A DNA stretch of 37,627 nt from Desulfotalea sp. (GCA_002733995.1 NVXR01000042.1:1-37627); one strand, 5' to 3'. Counted from the stretch's first letter, positions 7,655-16,391 are shown. Made by a program: numbers and translations. The notes: generated from the letters alone by a model not told the origin.

Positions 7655-8359
7655 TTACGTTAATTCACACTGTGATTGGTGGACCAAGCGATCCCAGATC
7701 TGCCCTTTGAGCACCTCATCCACGTCTCTATACTGCGCAGTAAAACTATTACCTTCTACCCGTACTACCTCAGCCGCTACTTCCATTTGTTCCAGTAGCC
7801 CTTCCTGTTTATCAAACTTTATCGACAATTCAATTTTTGCACCCTGTTTCAATGGCAGAGAAACCACTTGCACGATACATTCAGTAATCGATAAAAACTC
7901 CACAACCCCCGTTCCCCGCATTTCATTAAAGACATAATCAATGGACTGCTCATGAAGCTGAAAGTACAGCCCGGAACTATCAGCAGAAAGCGCAAGGTAT
8001 TCTTCGGCAGCCTCAATGCTATTAAAGATATCGGCCCTATAGCATTGGCTCCTGGCGGCTACATTCAACAGTTGTTTTTTTATGATCTTTGTCTCATCAA
8101 TTACTCTAACAACCCGCCCCACCTTATTGGCAATAAGGTGGTTGGTGATTTTCCTAAAGGTACCCAAGCCACTCAGGGCTGCGAGGGTACACATTGAAAG
8201 ATCCGTTATCACATCAAAACCCGGCTTTAAATCAGCTACACAAAACCTGATTTCAGTATAGAGGCTATCCAAACTTCTTTTGGATATTGTCTCGGCAAAG
8301 GTAATAGTGAGTCTGTTTTTTTTAAAGTTTACAGAAGCCTTGGCAGCTTTAGTCGACAT
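7655..8359 (-). CDS. STAS-like protein with C-terminal PilZ-like region, 234 aa
   Basis: The N-terminal half (about 10-125) reads like a SpoIIAA/STAS-type domain: a short beta strand (RLTITFAE), a TDLSMCTLAALSGLGTF stretch where such domains carry their loop, then RVVRVIDET and a helix ending EAAEEYLAL. The C-terminal half (about 150-225) alternates beta strands (VVEFLSITECIVQV, GAKIELSIKF, VAAEVVRVEGNSFTAQY) in the manner of PilZ or PilZ-like barrels, but the RxxxR and D-x-S-x-x-G c-di-GMP motifs are not visible. It faces, across 812 bases, a diguanylate cyclase with its own PilZ domain. A signalling role is inferred from domain type and neighbour. The start lacks a good ribosome site. Confidence 0.65.
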   Translation of the reverse strand: MSTKAAKASVNFKKNRLTITFAETISKRSLDSLYTEIRFCVADLKPGFDVITDLSMCTLAALSGLGTFRKITNHLIANKVGRVVRVIDETKIIKKQLLNVAARSQCYRADIFNSIEAAEEYLALSADSSGLYFQLHEQSIDYVFNEMRGTGVVEFLSITECIVQVVSLPLKQGAKIELSIKFDKQEGLLEQMEVAAEVVRVEGNSFTAQYRDVDEVLKGQIWDRLVHQSQCELT

Positions 8360-9171
8360 ATTCTAACACGTTACAAGTGAACACCATTTCCTCGTGGCTT
8401 TAGCTCCTTACACCATATCTTCTGTCGTAAAAAACAGTAATCTGAAGTGTTTTGTAGTTATGAACGTAAAGTTCATCCACTAAAAAGTGGACGTTGAGAG
8501 ACCTTCGAGCCAGACATCCCAGCTTCTTTCCCGTTTATCGGAATTATGATACTGAAATTATATCGTATCACAAAATATAGTCAAAATTAAGTGATTCCTC
8601 GACAAAAAGTAAAGCTTTCTCCAACAACTCTCTTATTTTATAACAATATGATATCCCTTCACTCTAAACTATTCCCCTGATATTCATTCAGCAGGACCTT
8701 TGGGCCGCACAAAGCCATAACCAACTGTAGGATCAACAAATTTTCAACCCATCACTTTAAATTCCTACTCATTTACAACAAGAAAGGAGTGGTACCGGAT
8801 AAGGCCGCGGTTTCCTGCCCAGAAGGATTCCAGACAGGGACGTTCAAATAACTACACTTCATTGCGCAAATAAATACCCCTTTCTTTCTGACGGTAGTCT
8901 ATGTATAAAGAGGCCTAGCGCAACGCGCGGTATCTATTAGTTATCACATTACCTTTACAACTTCATTTTTTACGTCTAATATTAACAGTTCAACCCGTGT
9001 TCCCAAACACATGCACTACAACCATCACAGTTATGAATATCTGCTACCGTATACATTTGTGGGACAGCAAATATATCTTCATACAGCAGCGAGAAGATGG
9101 ATTATATTTTTAAAAAAACCGCAACTTCCGGCAATATTATACTCTAAGTTGTTTCTCTTCAATGGAGCCCT
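8360..9171. other. Long divergent intergenic region with small hairpins
   Basis: The 812 bases between the STAS-like gene (-) and the GGDEF-PilZ gene (+) have no credible coding frame; a 65-codon frame at 9011-9208 overlaps the next gene and lacks family features. Two adjacent perfect hairpins are present: ATGAAC-GTAAA-GTTCAT (8460-8476) and TCCACT-AAAA-AGTGGA (8476-8491). TGATAC (8547-8552) and GTATCA (8565-8570) form a spaced dyad with a 12-base gap that could be a regulator site. The rest is AT-rich and presumably contains both promoters. Confidence 0.5.
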
Positions 9172-10326
9172 ATGCAACCGCAACTCAGACAAACTCTTCT
9201 GGCATTAAAATCTAACAGTCCAACCGATGAGATTCTTATTTCTGGGATTGAGAGCCTTGCCAGAAAAGAAGGGCCCCACGTACTTCAGCAGACATTCAAA
9301 CTTTTTGGGGATGTTGATCTACCACTCTATGAGTGTAATCGTCATTGGGACAATCTGCTGAGTCATCGCACAAAATTATTAAGCAAACTCGAACGCCCGA
9401 TCAGTATCACCATCGTTTTTTGCGACTACTTGCATTACGCAACACAGTATCTGAAGAACCCACGTATAATTGAAACTGCACACTATGAAACGACCTTAGC
9501 AAAAAGTCACCACGATTCCCTGACTGGCCTCTTCAACAGAAATTACTTTAATGAAGCCTACTGCCAACAGGTTGCTAAGGCCAAGCGATACACTGAGGAG
9601 TTCACCATACTCTTTCTCGATATCGATAACTTTAAATGCGTTAATGACATCTATGGTCATAAATGTGGGGACATTGTTTTAAAACGCATAGCCGATATCA
9701 TCTCTGAAGAAAAACGCGACAGTGATATTGCCGCTCGATTTGGTGGGGAGGAATTTATCTTACTGCTCACACACTCTGACAACATTAGTTCCTTCGTCTT
9801 TGCTGAACGTCTGCGTAATACAATTGCAAAAGAGGAGTTTGTCTTTGCGGACAAAACCTTTAAGATTACAATCAGTGGAGGTGTCGCCTCTTTTCCGTTT
9901 AACAGTTCAAACCCGGAAGAATTAATAGAAATGGCAGACACTGCCATGTACCTCTCTAAAGGTGCTGGGAAAAATCGTATTTCCCACTACAAAGATGAAA
10001 AAAGGCGATATATCAGGATAAAGATAAAGGAGCGGATTCGTTTAAAAGAATTAAATTTCACCAATACGCCTGCCCTTACAGGAACGAGTATAGATATCTG
10101 TGTTGGAGGTATTTTATTTGAAAATGAAGAAGCCCTCCCCATCGGCGCCCTGCTCTCAGTGGAAATTCAACTCACGCCAGACCAAGAGCCAGTTATCCTC
10201 ATAGGATACATCATTCGTGTGAAACGGTTGGCAACAGGACGATACAATATAAGTATGACAACATCCTTTAAAGAGCTTGATGATATCGTAAACAAAGAGA
10301 TTGCCTCCATCATCGCAGTTCAATAA
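9172..10326 (+). CDS. Diguanylate cyclase with C-terminal PilZ domain, 384 aa
   Basis: Makes cyclic di-GMP from two GTP and probably senses it too. Residues 1-105 are a helical region without a recognised sensor and without membrane segments, so the protein should be cytosolic. The GGDEF domain spans about 110-270: DSLTGLFNR at the start, FLDIDNFKCVND metal-binding segment, an active site GGEEF at 191-195, and an intact inhibitory I-site RDSD (182-185) five residues before it. From about 275 a PilZ domain follows, with KRRYIRI (RxxxR type) and DICVGG, where the usual Ser of D-x-S-x-x-G is Cys. A GGDEF-PilZ fusion suggests product readout inside one protein. A GGAG site lies 5 bases before the ATG. 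Confidence 0.9.
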   Translation: MQPQLRQTLLALKSNSPTDEILISGIESLARKEGPHVLQQTFKLFGDVDLPLYECNRHWDNLLSHRTKLLSKLERPISITIVFCDYLHYATQYLKNPRIIETAHYETTLAKSHHDSLTGLFNRNYFNEAYCQQVAKAKRYTEEFTILFLDIDNFKCVNDIYGHKCGDIVLKRIADIISEEKRDSDIAARFGGEEFILLLTHSDNISSFVFAERLRNTIAKEEFVFADKTFKITISGGVASFPFNSSNPEELIEMADTAMYLSKGAGKNRISHYKDEKRRYIRIKIKERIRLKELNFTNTPALTGTSIDICVGGILFENEEALPIGALLSVEIQLTPDQEPVILIGYIIRVKRLATGRYNISMTTSFKELDDIVNKEIASIIAVQ

Positions 10327-10814
10327 TCTCTTTAGGCTCCCAGCGCCTCCACTTACCCATAAAACACTCAGGTGGTCAAAGAATACGGGCAATGTTCACT
10401 ATGACCATACTGCGCCTTAGTAAACATTTCGGAACCATATCTGTCGCGATGTCAACGTTACCCAACCTATCACGAAAAAGGTCCAATCCCCTATAAAGTG
10501 CTTTTCAGCTCACATTCCTGTCGCCACTTCCTTCGCTTTCCCAAGGGTTCATTGCACTGCATATTGCCCTGGGGTGGCCTTCTAACTTAGAAGGCCACTC
10601 CTAGAAAAGGATGCACGTTATATCAATGACTATGACACACTGACAAAAGGTGGCGTGGCGGGAGGACTACCCCGTCCCCCCTTGAGATTCATGGGAGGTG
10701 TGGAGACCCGAAACAACACAAAGAAATGGTAGGAATTTGTCTGTGTCTTAATCCCTTACCTTTTTCAACGAGACACATGCGAAAAGGTCAGTCTATTGGC
10801 ACGAAAAGGTGCGG
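10327..10814. other. Convergent intergenic region
   Basis: This 488-base gap lies between the ends of the cyclase gene (+) and the bzaF gene (-). No coding frame is supportable. It holds the perfect palindrome at 10574-10598 (separate entry) and a C/G-rich patch near 10655-10680. Confidence 0.5.
10574..10598. terminator. Perfect 12-bp palindrome between convergent genes (possible bidirectional terminator)
   Basis: GTGGCCTTCTAA and TTAGAAGGCCAC flank a single C. In RNA this would fold as a GC-rich 10-bp stem with a 5-base loop on either strand. It is about 250 bases past both stop codons and has no T-run, so termination is possible but not assured. Confidence 0.4.
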
Positions 10815-12152
10815 TTATTTTTCTGTAACCTTCTTTTTTTTGGGGGAACATTTATCCCCTGCAATATCCTTTTCAAACAGAGAATAACCTCTTTCCATAG
10901 CACAAAAATCACCACACATGGTACAGGTAGCCTCATTATCAGGGACCCTGCTTTGCCGAACCTCGGTCATTTTCTCAGGAAACATAGAAAGACGGAAATA
11001 TTCTTCAAAGTCACTGTCTCTTCTCGCTATAGCTGCTCTCTTTTCTACATCTCTTTTTTCTGGATACTTGGCAATATCACCGATTCTGGCAGCAAGGCGG
11101 GTTGCCCGAACCCCTTCACGTACGTCATCTTCCGTTGGCAGTGCAAGATGTTCTGCTGGAGTGATATAACAGATAAGATCCGCACCGTGCCATGCCGACT
11201 GCGCAGCGCCAATAGCCGCAGTTATATGGTCATAGCCCGCGCCGGTATCGGCGGGAAGAGGTCCCAATACATAGTACGGCGCACCACCACTCATCGCCTT
11301 TTCAAGCATGATATTTCCGGCAATTTCATCAAGAGGCACATGACCTGGCCCTTCCACCATCATCTGACAACCCATATTACGGCCTAATTCAGCCAGCTCA
11401 CAGTTGATGATCATCTCAGCCATTTGTGCTCTATCATGGCTGTCGTGTATTGCTCCTGCACGGATACCGTTACCAAGAGATAATACCGCGTCGTATTTCT
11501 TCATCAACTCACAAACCCTGTCAAACTGTTCATACAGAGGGTTTTCCTGGTTGTTGTACTCCATCCATGAGACCATGAAAGTCCCACCCTTTGAGACAAG
11601 GCCACCGTAGCGAAAGCCTTGCTTGCGAAGTCTTTCTATGGAGAATCGGTTGATACCACAATGGATTGCCATAAAGCTGATGCCATCTTGCAACTGTCGT
11701 TCAATCAATTCAAACAGATACTCAGGATCAAGCTTGTTGGGGTTTTTATATTTCTTCGTCGCCTCAGCAAAGGCCTGATACAACGGCACATTACCAACAG
11801 GAAGAGAGCAACAATCAAGAATGGACCTACGAATTGCATCAAGGTCTCCACCGGTGGAGAGCTCCATTAGCGTGTCAACTTTTTCATGTTCTGCAATGCG
11901 TGCTTTTTTAATTTCAAGGTCCACATCAGATATATCTGAAGATGTACCTATTGAGGCGTTCACTTTTGTACGCAGGCCCTTGCCTATTCCCACAATTTTC
12001 TGGTGGGGTCGGGCTGCACTGCCAGGGATTACGATATGACCTTTTGCCACCCGTGCGCGAATCTCTTCTCCAGTGTATCCTTCATCCTGTGCAACATGCT
12101 GCATTTGAGAGGTGACCGTCCCTTCATTTGCCAATTCAATCTGAGTTTTCAT
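10815..12152 (-). CDS. bzaF: ThiC-family radical SAM enzyme, probable 5-hydroxybenzimidazole synthase (BzaF)
   Basis: ThiC rearranges aminoimidazole ribotide (AIR) to the thiamin pyrimidine; its paralogue BzaF converts AIR to 5-hydroxybenzimidazole, a precursor of the cobalamin lower ligand in anaerobes. The 445-residue frame shows the ThiC fold motifs (NASIGTSSD, STGGD, MAIHCGI, VEGPGHVPLDEI, CYITPAEHLALP) and a C-terminal iron-sulfur site, Cys410-x2-Cys413-x3-Cys417. Canonical substrate-site motifs are altered: GDGLRPG reads GNGIRAG, LPTDI reads LPADT, and GTVPIYQ reads GNVPLYQ. Regulation decides the call: the leader holds a cobalamin riboswitch and terminator and no TPP riboswitch. The start at 12152 is chosen for its GGAG site; an upstream in-frame ATG at 12209 lies next to the terminator and has none. 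Plain thiC is the alternative. Confidence 0.72.
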   Translation of the reverse strand: MKTQIELANEGTVTSQMQHVAQDEGYTGEEIRARVAKGHIVIPGSAARPHQKIVGIGKGLRTKVNASIGTSSDISDVDLEIKKARIAEHEKVDTLMELSTGGDLDAIRRSILDCCSLPVGNVPLYQAFAEATKKYKNPNKLDPEYLFELIERQLQDGISFMAIHCGINRFSIERLRKQGFRYGGLVSKGGTFMVSWMEYNNQENPLYEQFDRVCELMKKYDAVLSLGNGIRAGAIHDSHDRAQMAEMIINCELAELGRNMGCQMMVEGPGHVPLDEIAGNIMLEKAMSGGAPYYVLGPLPADTGAGYDHITAAIGAAQSAWHGADLICYITPAEHLALPTEDDVREGVRATRLAARIGDIAKYPEKRDVEKRAAIARRDSDFEEYFRLSMFPEKMTEVRQSRVPDNEATCTMCGDFCAMERGYSLFEKDIAGDKCSPKKKKVTEK

Positions 12153-12188
12153 TATAATCTCCATACAATTTACCCGTCCGTGGGCAAT

Positions 12189-12227
12189 AAAAAAGTCCGC
12201 ACCACGCACAACGCGTGATACGGACTT
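12189..12227 (-). terminator. Intrinsic terminator, expression platform of the bzaF cobalamin riboswitch
   Basis: On the minus strand the arms at 12227-12213 and 12207-12193 pair fully over 15 bp (two G-U pairs) around a 5-base loop, followed by a run of six T. It sits between the riboswitch and the gene start, the normal place for B12-dependent premature termination. Confidence 0.9.
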
Positions 12228-12254
12228 CTTTACGGACAGAAAAGTCTAATTCCT

Positions 12255-12423
12255 ACAGGCAGGTCTTCTGACTTGCGGATCATTCTCAAACTGCACCTTC
12301 CCGCCTTTGAAATCCAAAAGCAGTGGTATGTAGCAGTTATCGTCCCCGCTTACAGCGCTGGCCCAACGTTACGGTTTTTCACCGTATTCCCTTTTCAGTA
12401 ACGGTGACCCCGTTACCACCTGT
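12255..12423 (-). ncRNA. Cobalamin (B12) riboswitch controlling the ThiC-family gene
   Basis: The minus strand carries the complete B12 box AGTCAGAAGACCTGCC (12273-12258), preceded by conserved core elements: GCGCTGTAAGCGGGGACGA, a ACCACTG element, and GGCGGGAAGGTGCAG with GAATGATCCGC. Closing stem bases ACAGG at the 5' end (near 12423) match CCTGT at the 3' end (near 12255). A hairpin with AACGG/CCGTT arms fills the 5' variable arm. Adenosylcobalamin binding should favour the downstream terminator and switch the gene off. Confidence 0.93.
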
Positions 12424-12427
12424 AAGA

Positions 12428-12606
12428 TATGTAATGTTGTGGTGCTCCCCTAGGAGAGCTATCCGAGACTGGCTTTTGTCCAAATCTTCTCTTCTAGGAC
12501 AAACTCCTCGCAAACAGAAACATTCCCGGTCTATCTAGGGTTTGTCGTTTGCCTGTAAAACTATCGGTGCCTCCCAGGTCTCCCTAGGTCTACAACCTGG
12601 TGTAAT
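12428..12606 (-). ncRNA. Structured leader segment upstream of the cobalamin riboswitch, unidentified
   Basis: Going 5' to 3' on the minus strand the segment offers four successive stems: CCAGGT/ACCTGG, GCAAAC/GTTTGC (with AAAC/GTTT inside), TTTGTCC/GGACAAA and GCTCTC/GGGAGC. It is GC-richer than the flanking DNA and has no coding frame of quality. It matches none of the riboswitch cores I checked by eye (TPP, SAM, glycine, THF, lysine). It could be a second regulatory RNA, a small RNA with its own promoter, or an extension of the leader. Confidence 0.35.
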
Positions 12607-12893
12607 TTCATTTCATTAGCACTGAAAACACATTCAATTTATCTGTGTCTTTCAATAAATTATTGTGGAATAATGAGGTTAAATTACAAGAAATATTAAA
12701 TTATGTAAATCCCTATTTTATAACTGTCTGATGGTGGCCTTTTGGCAAAAATGTTGTACCCTGTCCTCAATATAAGTGTTGCACCGATACCGATTTTTTT
12801 CGTCAGGCCAGTATGACTCTGCTGCAACAGTTTTTGCCAGTCAGTCATAAATGAGCCACAGAGACAAACAACCTAAGCCAATATCACATCCGC

Positions 12894-14705
12894 ATGTTTC
12901 CCCAAGCCATTCTATCTTCCGCCCCCCACAGCCCAGGGGTTTACATAATGCAGGACGGAAAGTCTACCGTTCTCTACGTTGGCAAAGCAAAAGACCTGCA
13001 CAAGCGCCTGTCATCCTACGCCAAGTTCTCTGCAGCCGAGCACAACAAGACCAGCATCATGCTGCAAAAGGTGACTAAGGTTGAGGTGCTATTAACCCAC
13101 ACCGAGAAAGAAGCCCTCATTCTTGAAGCTTCTCTCATCAAAAAGCATAAGCCGAAGTACAACATCATCCTCCGGGATGACAAGAACTACCCGTACATCA
13201 CAGTCACCATCCAAGAAGAATGGCCAAGAGTTCACATGGTTAGGAGGAAATCAAGGGACAAGGCAAGATACTTCGGTCCCTATTCATCTTCCAGTGCCAT
13301 GTGGGCCACACTCCGCCTCATATCTAGCCTTTTCCCCCTTCGCAACTGCAAAGGCAGTAGTCTAAAAAAGAGAGATCGTCCCTGCCTGAATCGACAAATT
13401 GGCAAATGCCTTGCCCCCTGTGCCGGCAATGCAGACCCCGTCCAGTACCAGGAACATGTGAAGAAGATCATCATGCTTCTGGAAGGACGTAACCACGATC
13501 TCATTAAATCGATACAACAACAGATGCAAAAAGCCGCAGAACAACTCGATTTTGAAAGAGCTGCAACCCTGCGGGACCAGGTGGCAGCCCTCTCCAAAAC
13601 CCTCGAAAAGCAGGTCATTTCGGCCAGCCACACCATGGATCAGGATGTCTTTGGTTTTGCCAGAAAAGACGCTGCTGTAACCATTTCTCTGCTGTTTATC
13701 CGGGGCGGCCTGATCAACGGCAGCCGCTCCTTCTTTTTAGCAGACCCCTATGGAGATGATGCCTCCATCTTGTCCCAGGTACTCAGTCAATTTTATACCG
13801 ATGAAACGGTGGTGCCAACGGAGATCCTTCTTCCCTTTGAACCAAGTGATCTCGAACTTCATGCAGACTTTTTAAGTGATAAGTCCCCCACAAGGGTTGA
13901 GTTAAGAATACCCCAGCGGGGGGACATGCTGCAACTTGTTGCAATGGCAAATACCAACGCTATACAGATTTTTGCTGAAAAAGAAAAAAAGAAAAGTTCA
14001 TGGGAGCACTTAAGTAAAACAATGTGCAAGACACTGCACCTGGACAGGTCTCCAGAACGGATTGAATGTCTTGATATTTCAAACATTAGCGGCAAGCAGG
14101 CAGTAGGAGCACTTGTCTGCTTCAGTAAAGGTGAAAAAGACACTTCCAACTTTAGACACTATAAAATTCGTACAGTTGATGGGCCAAATGACTATGCAAT
14201 GATGAAGGAAGTCCTTGAGCGAAGACTCACAAGGGGGGTTGCAGAGGACACCCTGCCCGATATGTTTGTAGTAGACGGCGGCAAAGGCCAACTCGGCATG
14301 GCACTGGCGGTGGCAAAAGACCTTGGTATAACCAAGGACATTGACTGGATCGGTATAGCTAAAGAAAAAGAAGACGAAGGGGAAAAGCTGTACAGACCGG
14401 ACCGAAAAAACCCGATTATCCTACCGCCGTATAACCCGATTATCCTGTATCTTATGCGGATTAGAGATGAATCCCATCGCTACGGTGTCACCTTCCACAG
14501 AAAACTGCGCAACAAAGCGACCTTAACCTCGGAGCTAGACCAAATCCCCGGAATAGGCGCTGAAAAGAAGCAACAACTTCTTAAACATATGGGTAGTCTC
14601 AAACGGATAAAAAGTGCTACAATTGAAGAGCTTTGCAAGGTACAGGGTGTAGGACCTGGACTCGCAAAGGCAATCTTTGTTTTCTTCGACAAAACAGTCT
14701 ATTAA
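12894..14705 (+). CDS. uvrC: Excinuclease ABC subunit C
   Basis: Makes both incisions around a lesion in nucleotide excision repair, acting with UvrB after UvrA loading. The 603-residue protein is full length. The N-terminal GIY-YIG nuclease is seen in SPGVYIMQDG and LYVGKAKDLHKRL (residues 14-45). A Cys-rich linker (PCLNRQIGKCLAPC) is followed by the UVR motif that binds UvrB (QLDFERAATLRDQ). The RNase H-like 5' nuclease domain shows ECLDISNISG and FVVDGGKGQL, and two helix-hairpin-helix motifs close the protein (IPGIGAEKKQQLL, VQGVGPGLAKAI). A stop lies 14 codons upstream in frame and there is no other start, so the ATG is fixed although its ribosome site is poor. It is divergent from bzaF. 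Confidence 0.96.
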   Translation: MFPQAILSSAPHSPGVYIMQDGKSTVLYVGKAKDLHKRLSSYAKFSAAEHNKTSIMLQKVTKVEVLLTHTEKEALILEASLIKKHKPKYNIILRDDKNYPYITVTIQEEWPRVHMVRRKSRDKARYFGPYSSSSAMWATLRLISSLFPLRNCKGSSLKKRDRPCLNRQIGKCLAPCAGNADPVQYQEHVKKIIMLLEGRNHDLIKSIQQQMQKAAEQLDFERAATLRDQVAALSKTLEKQVISASHTMDQDVFGFARKDAAVTISLLFIRGGLINGSRSFFLADPYGDDASILSQVLSQFYTDETVVPTEILLPFEPSDLELHADFLSDKSPTRVELRIPQRGDMLQLVAMANTNAIQIFAEKEKKKSSWEHLSKTMCKTLHLDRSPERIECLDISNISGKQAVGALVCFSKGEKDTSNFRHYKIRTVDGPNDYAMMKEVLERRLTRGVAEDTLPDMFVVDGGKGQLGMALAVAKDLGITKDIDWIGIAKEKEDEGEKLYRPDRKNPIILPPYNPIILYLMRIRDESHRYGVTFHRKLRNKATLTSELDQIPGIGAEKKQQLLKHMGSLKRIKSATIEELCKVQGVGPGLAKAIFVFFDKTVY

Positions 14706-14765
14706 AACGAGACATTGCAGCCATTTCTCATGCTAACAACAATAAAGCACCTCTATGTAATTATC

Positions 14766-14807
14766 CTGCATGGAGTAAGATCAGAGGTCACTCTTGACTC
14801 TATGCAG
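14766..14807 (+). promoter_or_regulatory. Hairpin in the leader of the lysine-degradation operon
   Basis: CTGCATGGAGT (14766-14776) pairs with ACTCTATGCAG (14797-14807) over 11 bp with one G-U, around a 20-base loop. It lies 49 bases before the aldehyde dehydrogenase start. It has no T-run, so it may be a leader structure or the end of the uvrC transcript. Confidence 0.35.
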
Positions 14808-14855
14808 CTAAGATGAAATAATTCAGTAAACAAGTTAATAATATTTGGAGTCCCA

Positions 14856-16391
14856 ATGAACTTTCTTGATGAACTGTACTTAGAAAAAGTGATGCCCGGA
14901 GCCTCTACAGGCACCAAATGGCTAACGAACAGCAGTAAAAAGAAGATCTCAGTCACCTCCCCTGTGGATGGTGAGACCTTTGCCCATGTCACCAAAGCCA
15001 ACCGAACAAATTATGAGCACATCCTTAAATATGCCAGCGAGGCCTTTGCAATATGGCGTGCCACACCTGCCCCTCAACGAGGTGAAATTGTACGACAAAT
15101 AGGCCTACGCGTACGAGACTTCAAACTTCCCCTAGGGACTCTTATTTCCTATGAAACCGGCAAACCTTTGCAAGAAGGGCTCGGCGAGGTACAGGAACTT
15201 ATTGATATCTGTGACTACTGCGTTGGCCAATCAAGAATGCTATACGGTATGACCTCCGTGTCCGAACGGCCTGACCACCGCCTTTTTGAACAGTACCATC
15301 CTCTTGGGATTGTCGGGATTATCACTGCCTTTAATTTCCCTATGGCTGTCTGGGGATGGAACGCCATGGTGGCAGCCATTTGTGGAGATGTGACGATCTG
15401 GAAACCATCTTCAAAAGCACCTGTCTCTGCCATAGCTTTGCAAAAGATTATCGCACGAGTTCTGGACCAGAACCATCTCCCGGAAGGCATTTTTTCTCTT
15501 ATTGTAGGAGACCGCGACAATGTAGGAAAAAAACTCATTGAAGACAAAAGGATTCCACTCATCTCTTTTACCGGCTCGGTCACCTCGGGAAAACTTGCTG
15601 CTAAAACAGTAGCAGACAGGCTGGGAAAAACCATCCTTGAGCTAGGTGGCAATAACGCAATTATCATAACCGAACACGCCGATCTTAAGCTTGCAATCCC
15701 GGCAGCTGTATTTGGCGCCGTTGGTACAACCGGCCAGAGGTGTACCTCTACCAGGCGTCTGATCATTCATAAGACACGCTTTAAAGAGGTTGAAGAACAC
15801 CTATTAACCGCCTACAACTCCGTGAATGTTGGCAACCCTCTTCTTGAAGTTAACCACATGGGCCCACTCATAGACAGGGCTGCAGTAAAAACCTACCAAA
15901 AAGCGATAAAGACCATTATTAAACAAGGTGGAGAAATTCTTTTTGGTGGTAACGTCATAAGGGGTGAAGGATACGAGTCACAGTGTTACGTCGAGCCAAC
16001 CCTTGTCAAAATTGACAAGGGTGCTCAAATTGTCGCCGAAGAAACTTTTGCGCCCATACTCTACCTCCTGGAATATGAAGGAGAAATACAAGACGGTATT
16101 GCCATCAACAACAGTGTCAGCCAGGGCCTCTCCTCATCAATTTTTAGTACAAATCTCAACGAGATTGAACGTTTTCTCAGTAATAGCGGTTCTGATTGTG
16201 GCATTGCTAATGTGAATATCGGTACTTCAGGAGCTGAAATTGGTGGTGCCTTTGGCGGAGAAAAAGATACCGGGGGCGGCCGGGAATCCGGATCTGATTC
16301 ATGGAAGGCGTATATGCGTAGACAGACCGTCACCATAAACTACGGCAACAGTCTTCCACTGGCACAGGGTATTCGCTTTAACACTGAATAA
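14856..16391 (+). CDS. L-aminoadipate-semialdehyde dehydrogenase (ALDH7/antiquitin type)
   Basis: Oxidises alpha-aminoadipic 6-semialdehyde (in equilibrium with piperideine-6-carboxylate) to 2-aminoadipate with NAD+. The 511 residues show the ALDH superfamily catalytic set: Asn160 in AFNFP, Glu262 in LELGGNN and the nucleophile Cys296 in TTGQRCTSTRR. The AVWGWNAMVAA, GSVTSGK and IGGAFGGEKDTGGGRESGSDSWK stretches are characteristic of the ALDH7 (antiquitin) branch and set it apart from succinate-semialdehyde or betaine-aldehyde enzymes. A GGAGTCCC site precedes the ATG. Only 19 bases separate it from the lysine aminotransferase gene, which makes the substrate, so the pair forms a two-step lysine degradation operon. 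Cytosolic. Confidence 0.88.
   Translation: MNFLDELYLEKVMPGASTGTKWLTNSSKKKISVTSPVDGETFAHVTKANRTNYEHILKYASEAFAIWRATPAPQRGEIVRQIGLRVRDFKLPLGTLISYETGKPLQEGLGEVQELIDICDYCVGQSRMLYGMTSVSERPDHRLFEQYHPLGIVGIITAFNFPMAVWGWNAMVAAICGDVTIWKPSSKAPVSAIALQKIIARVLDQNHLPEGIFSLIVGDRDNVGKKLIEDKRIPLISFTGSVTSGKLAAKTVADRLGKTILELGGNNAIIITEHADLKLAIPAAVFGAVGTTGQRCTSTRRLIIHKTRFKEVEEHLLTAYNSVNVGNPLLEVNHMGPLIDRAAVKTYQKAIKTIIKQGGEILFGGNVIRGEGYESQCYVEPTLVKIDKGAQIVAEETFAPILYLLEYEGEIQDGIAINNSVSQGLSSSIFSTNLNEIERFLSNSGSDCGIANVNIGTSGAEIGGAFGGEKDTGGGRESGSDSWKAYMRRQTVTINYGNSLPLAQGIRFNTE

Noticed and set aside
10815..12209. Annotation as thiamin gene thiC with start at 12209
   Set aside because: The leader has a B12 and not a TPP riboswitch, key motifs differ from ThiC, and the 12209 start lies next to the terminator hairpin without a ribosome site.
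14706..14855. Lysine riboswitch ahead of the lysine-degradation genes
   Set aside because: The 42-base hairpin lacks the conserved core of the lysine class and the region is too short.
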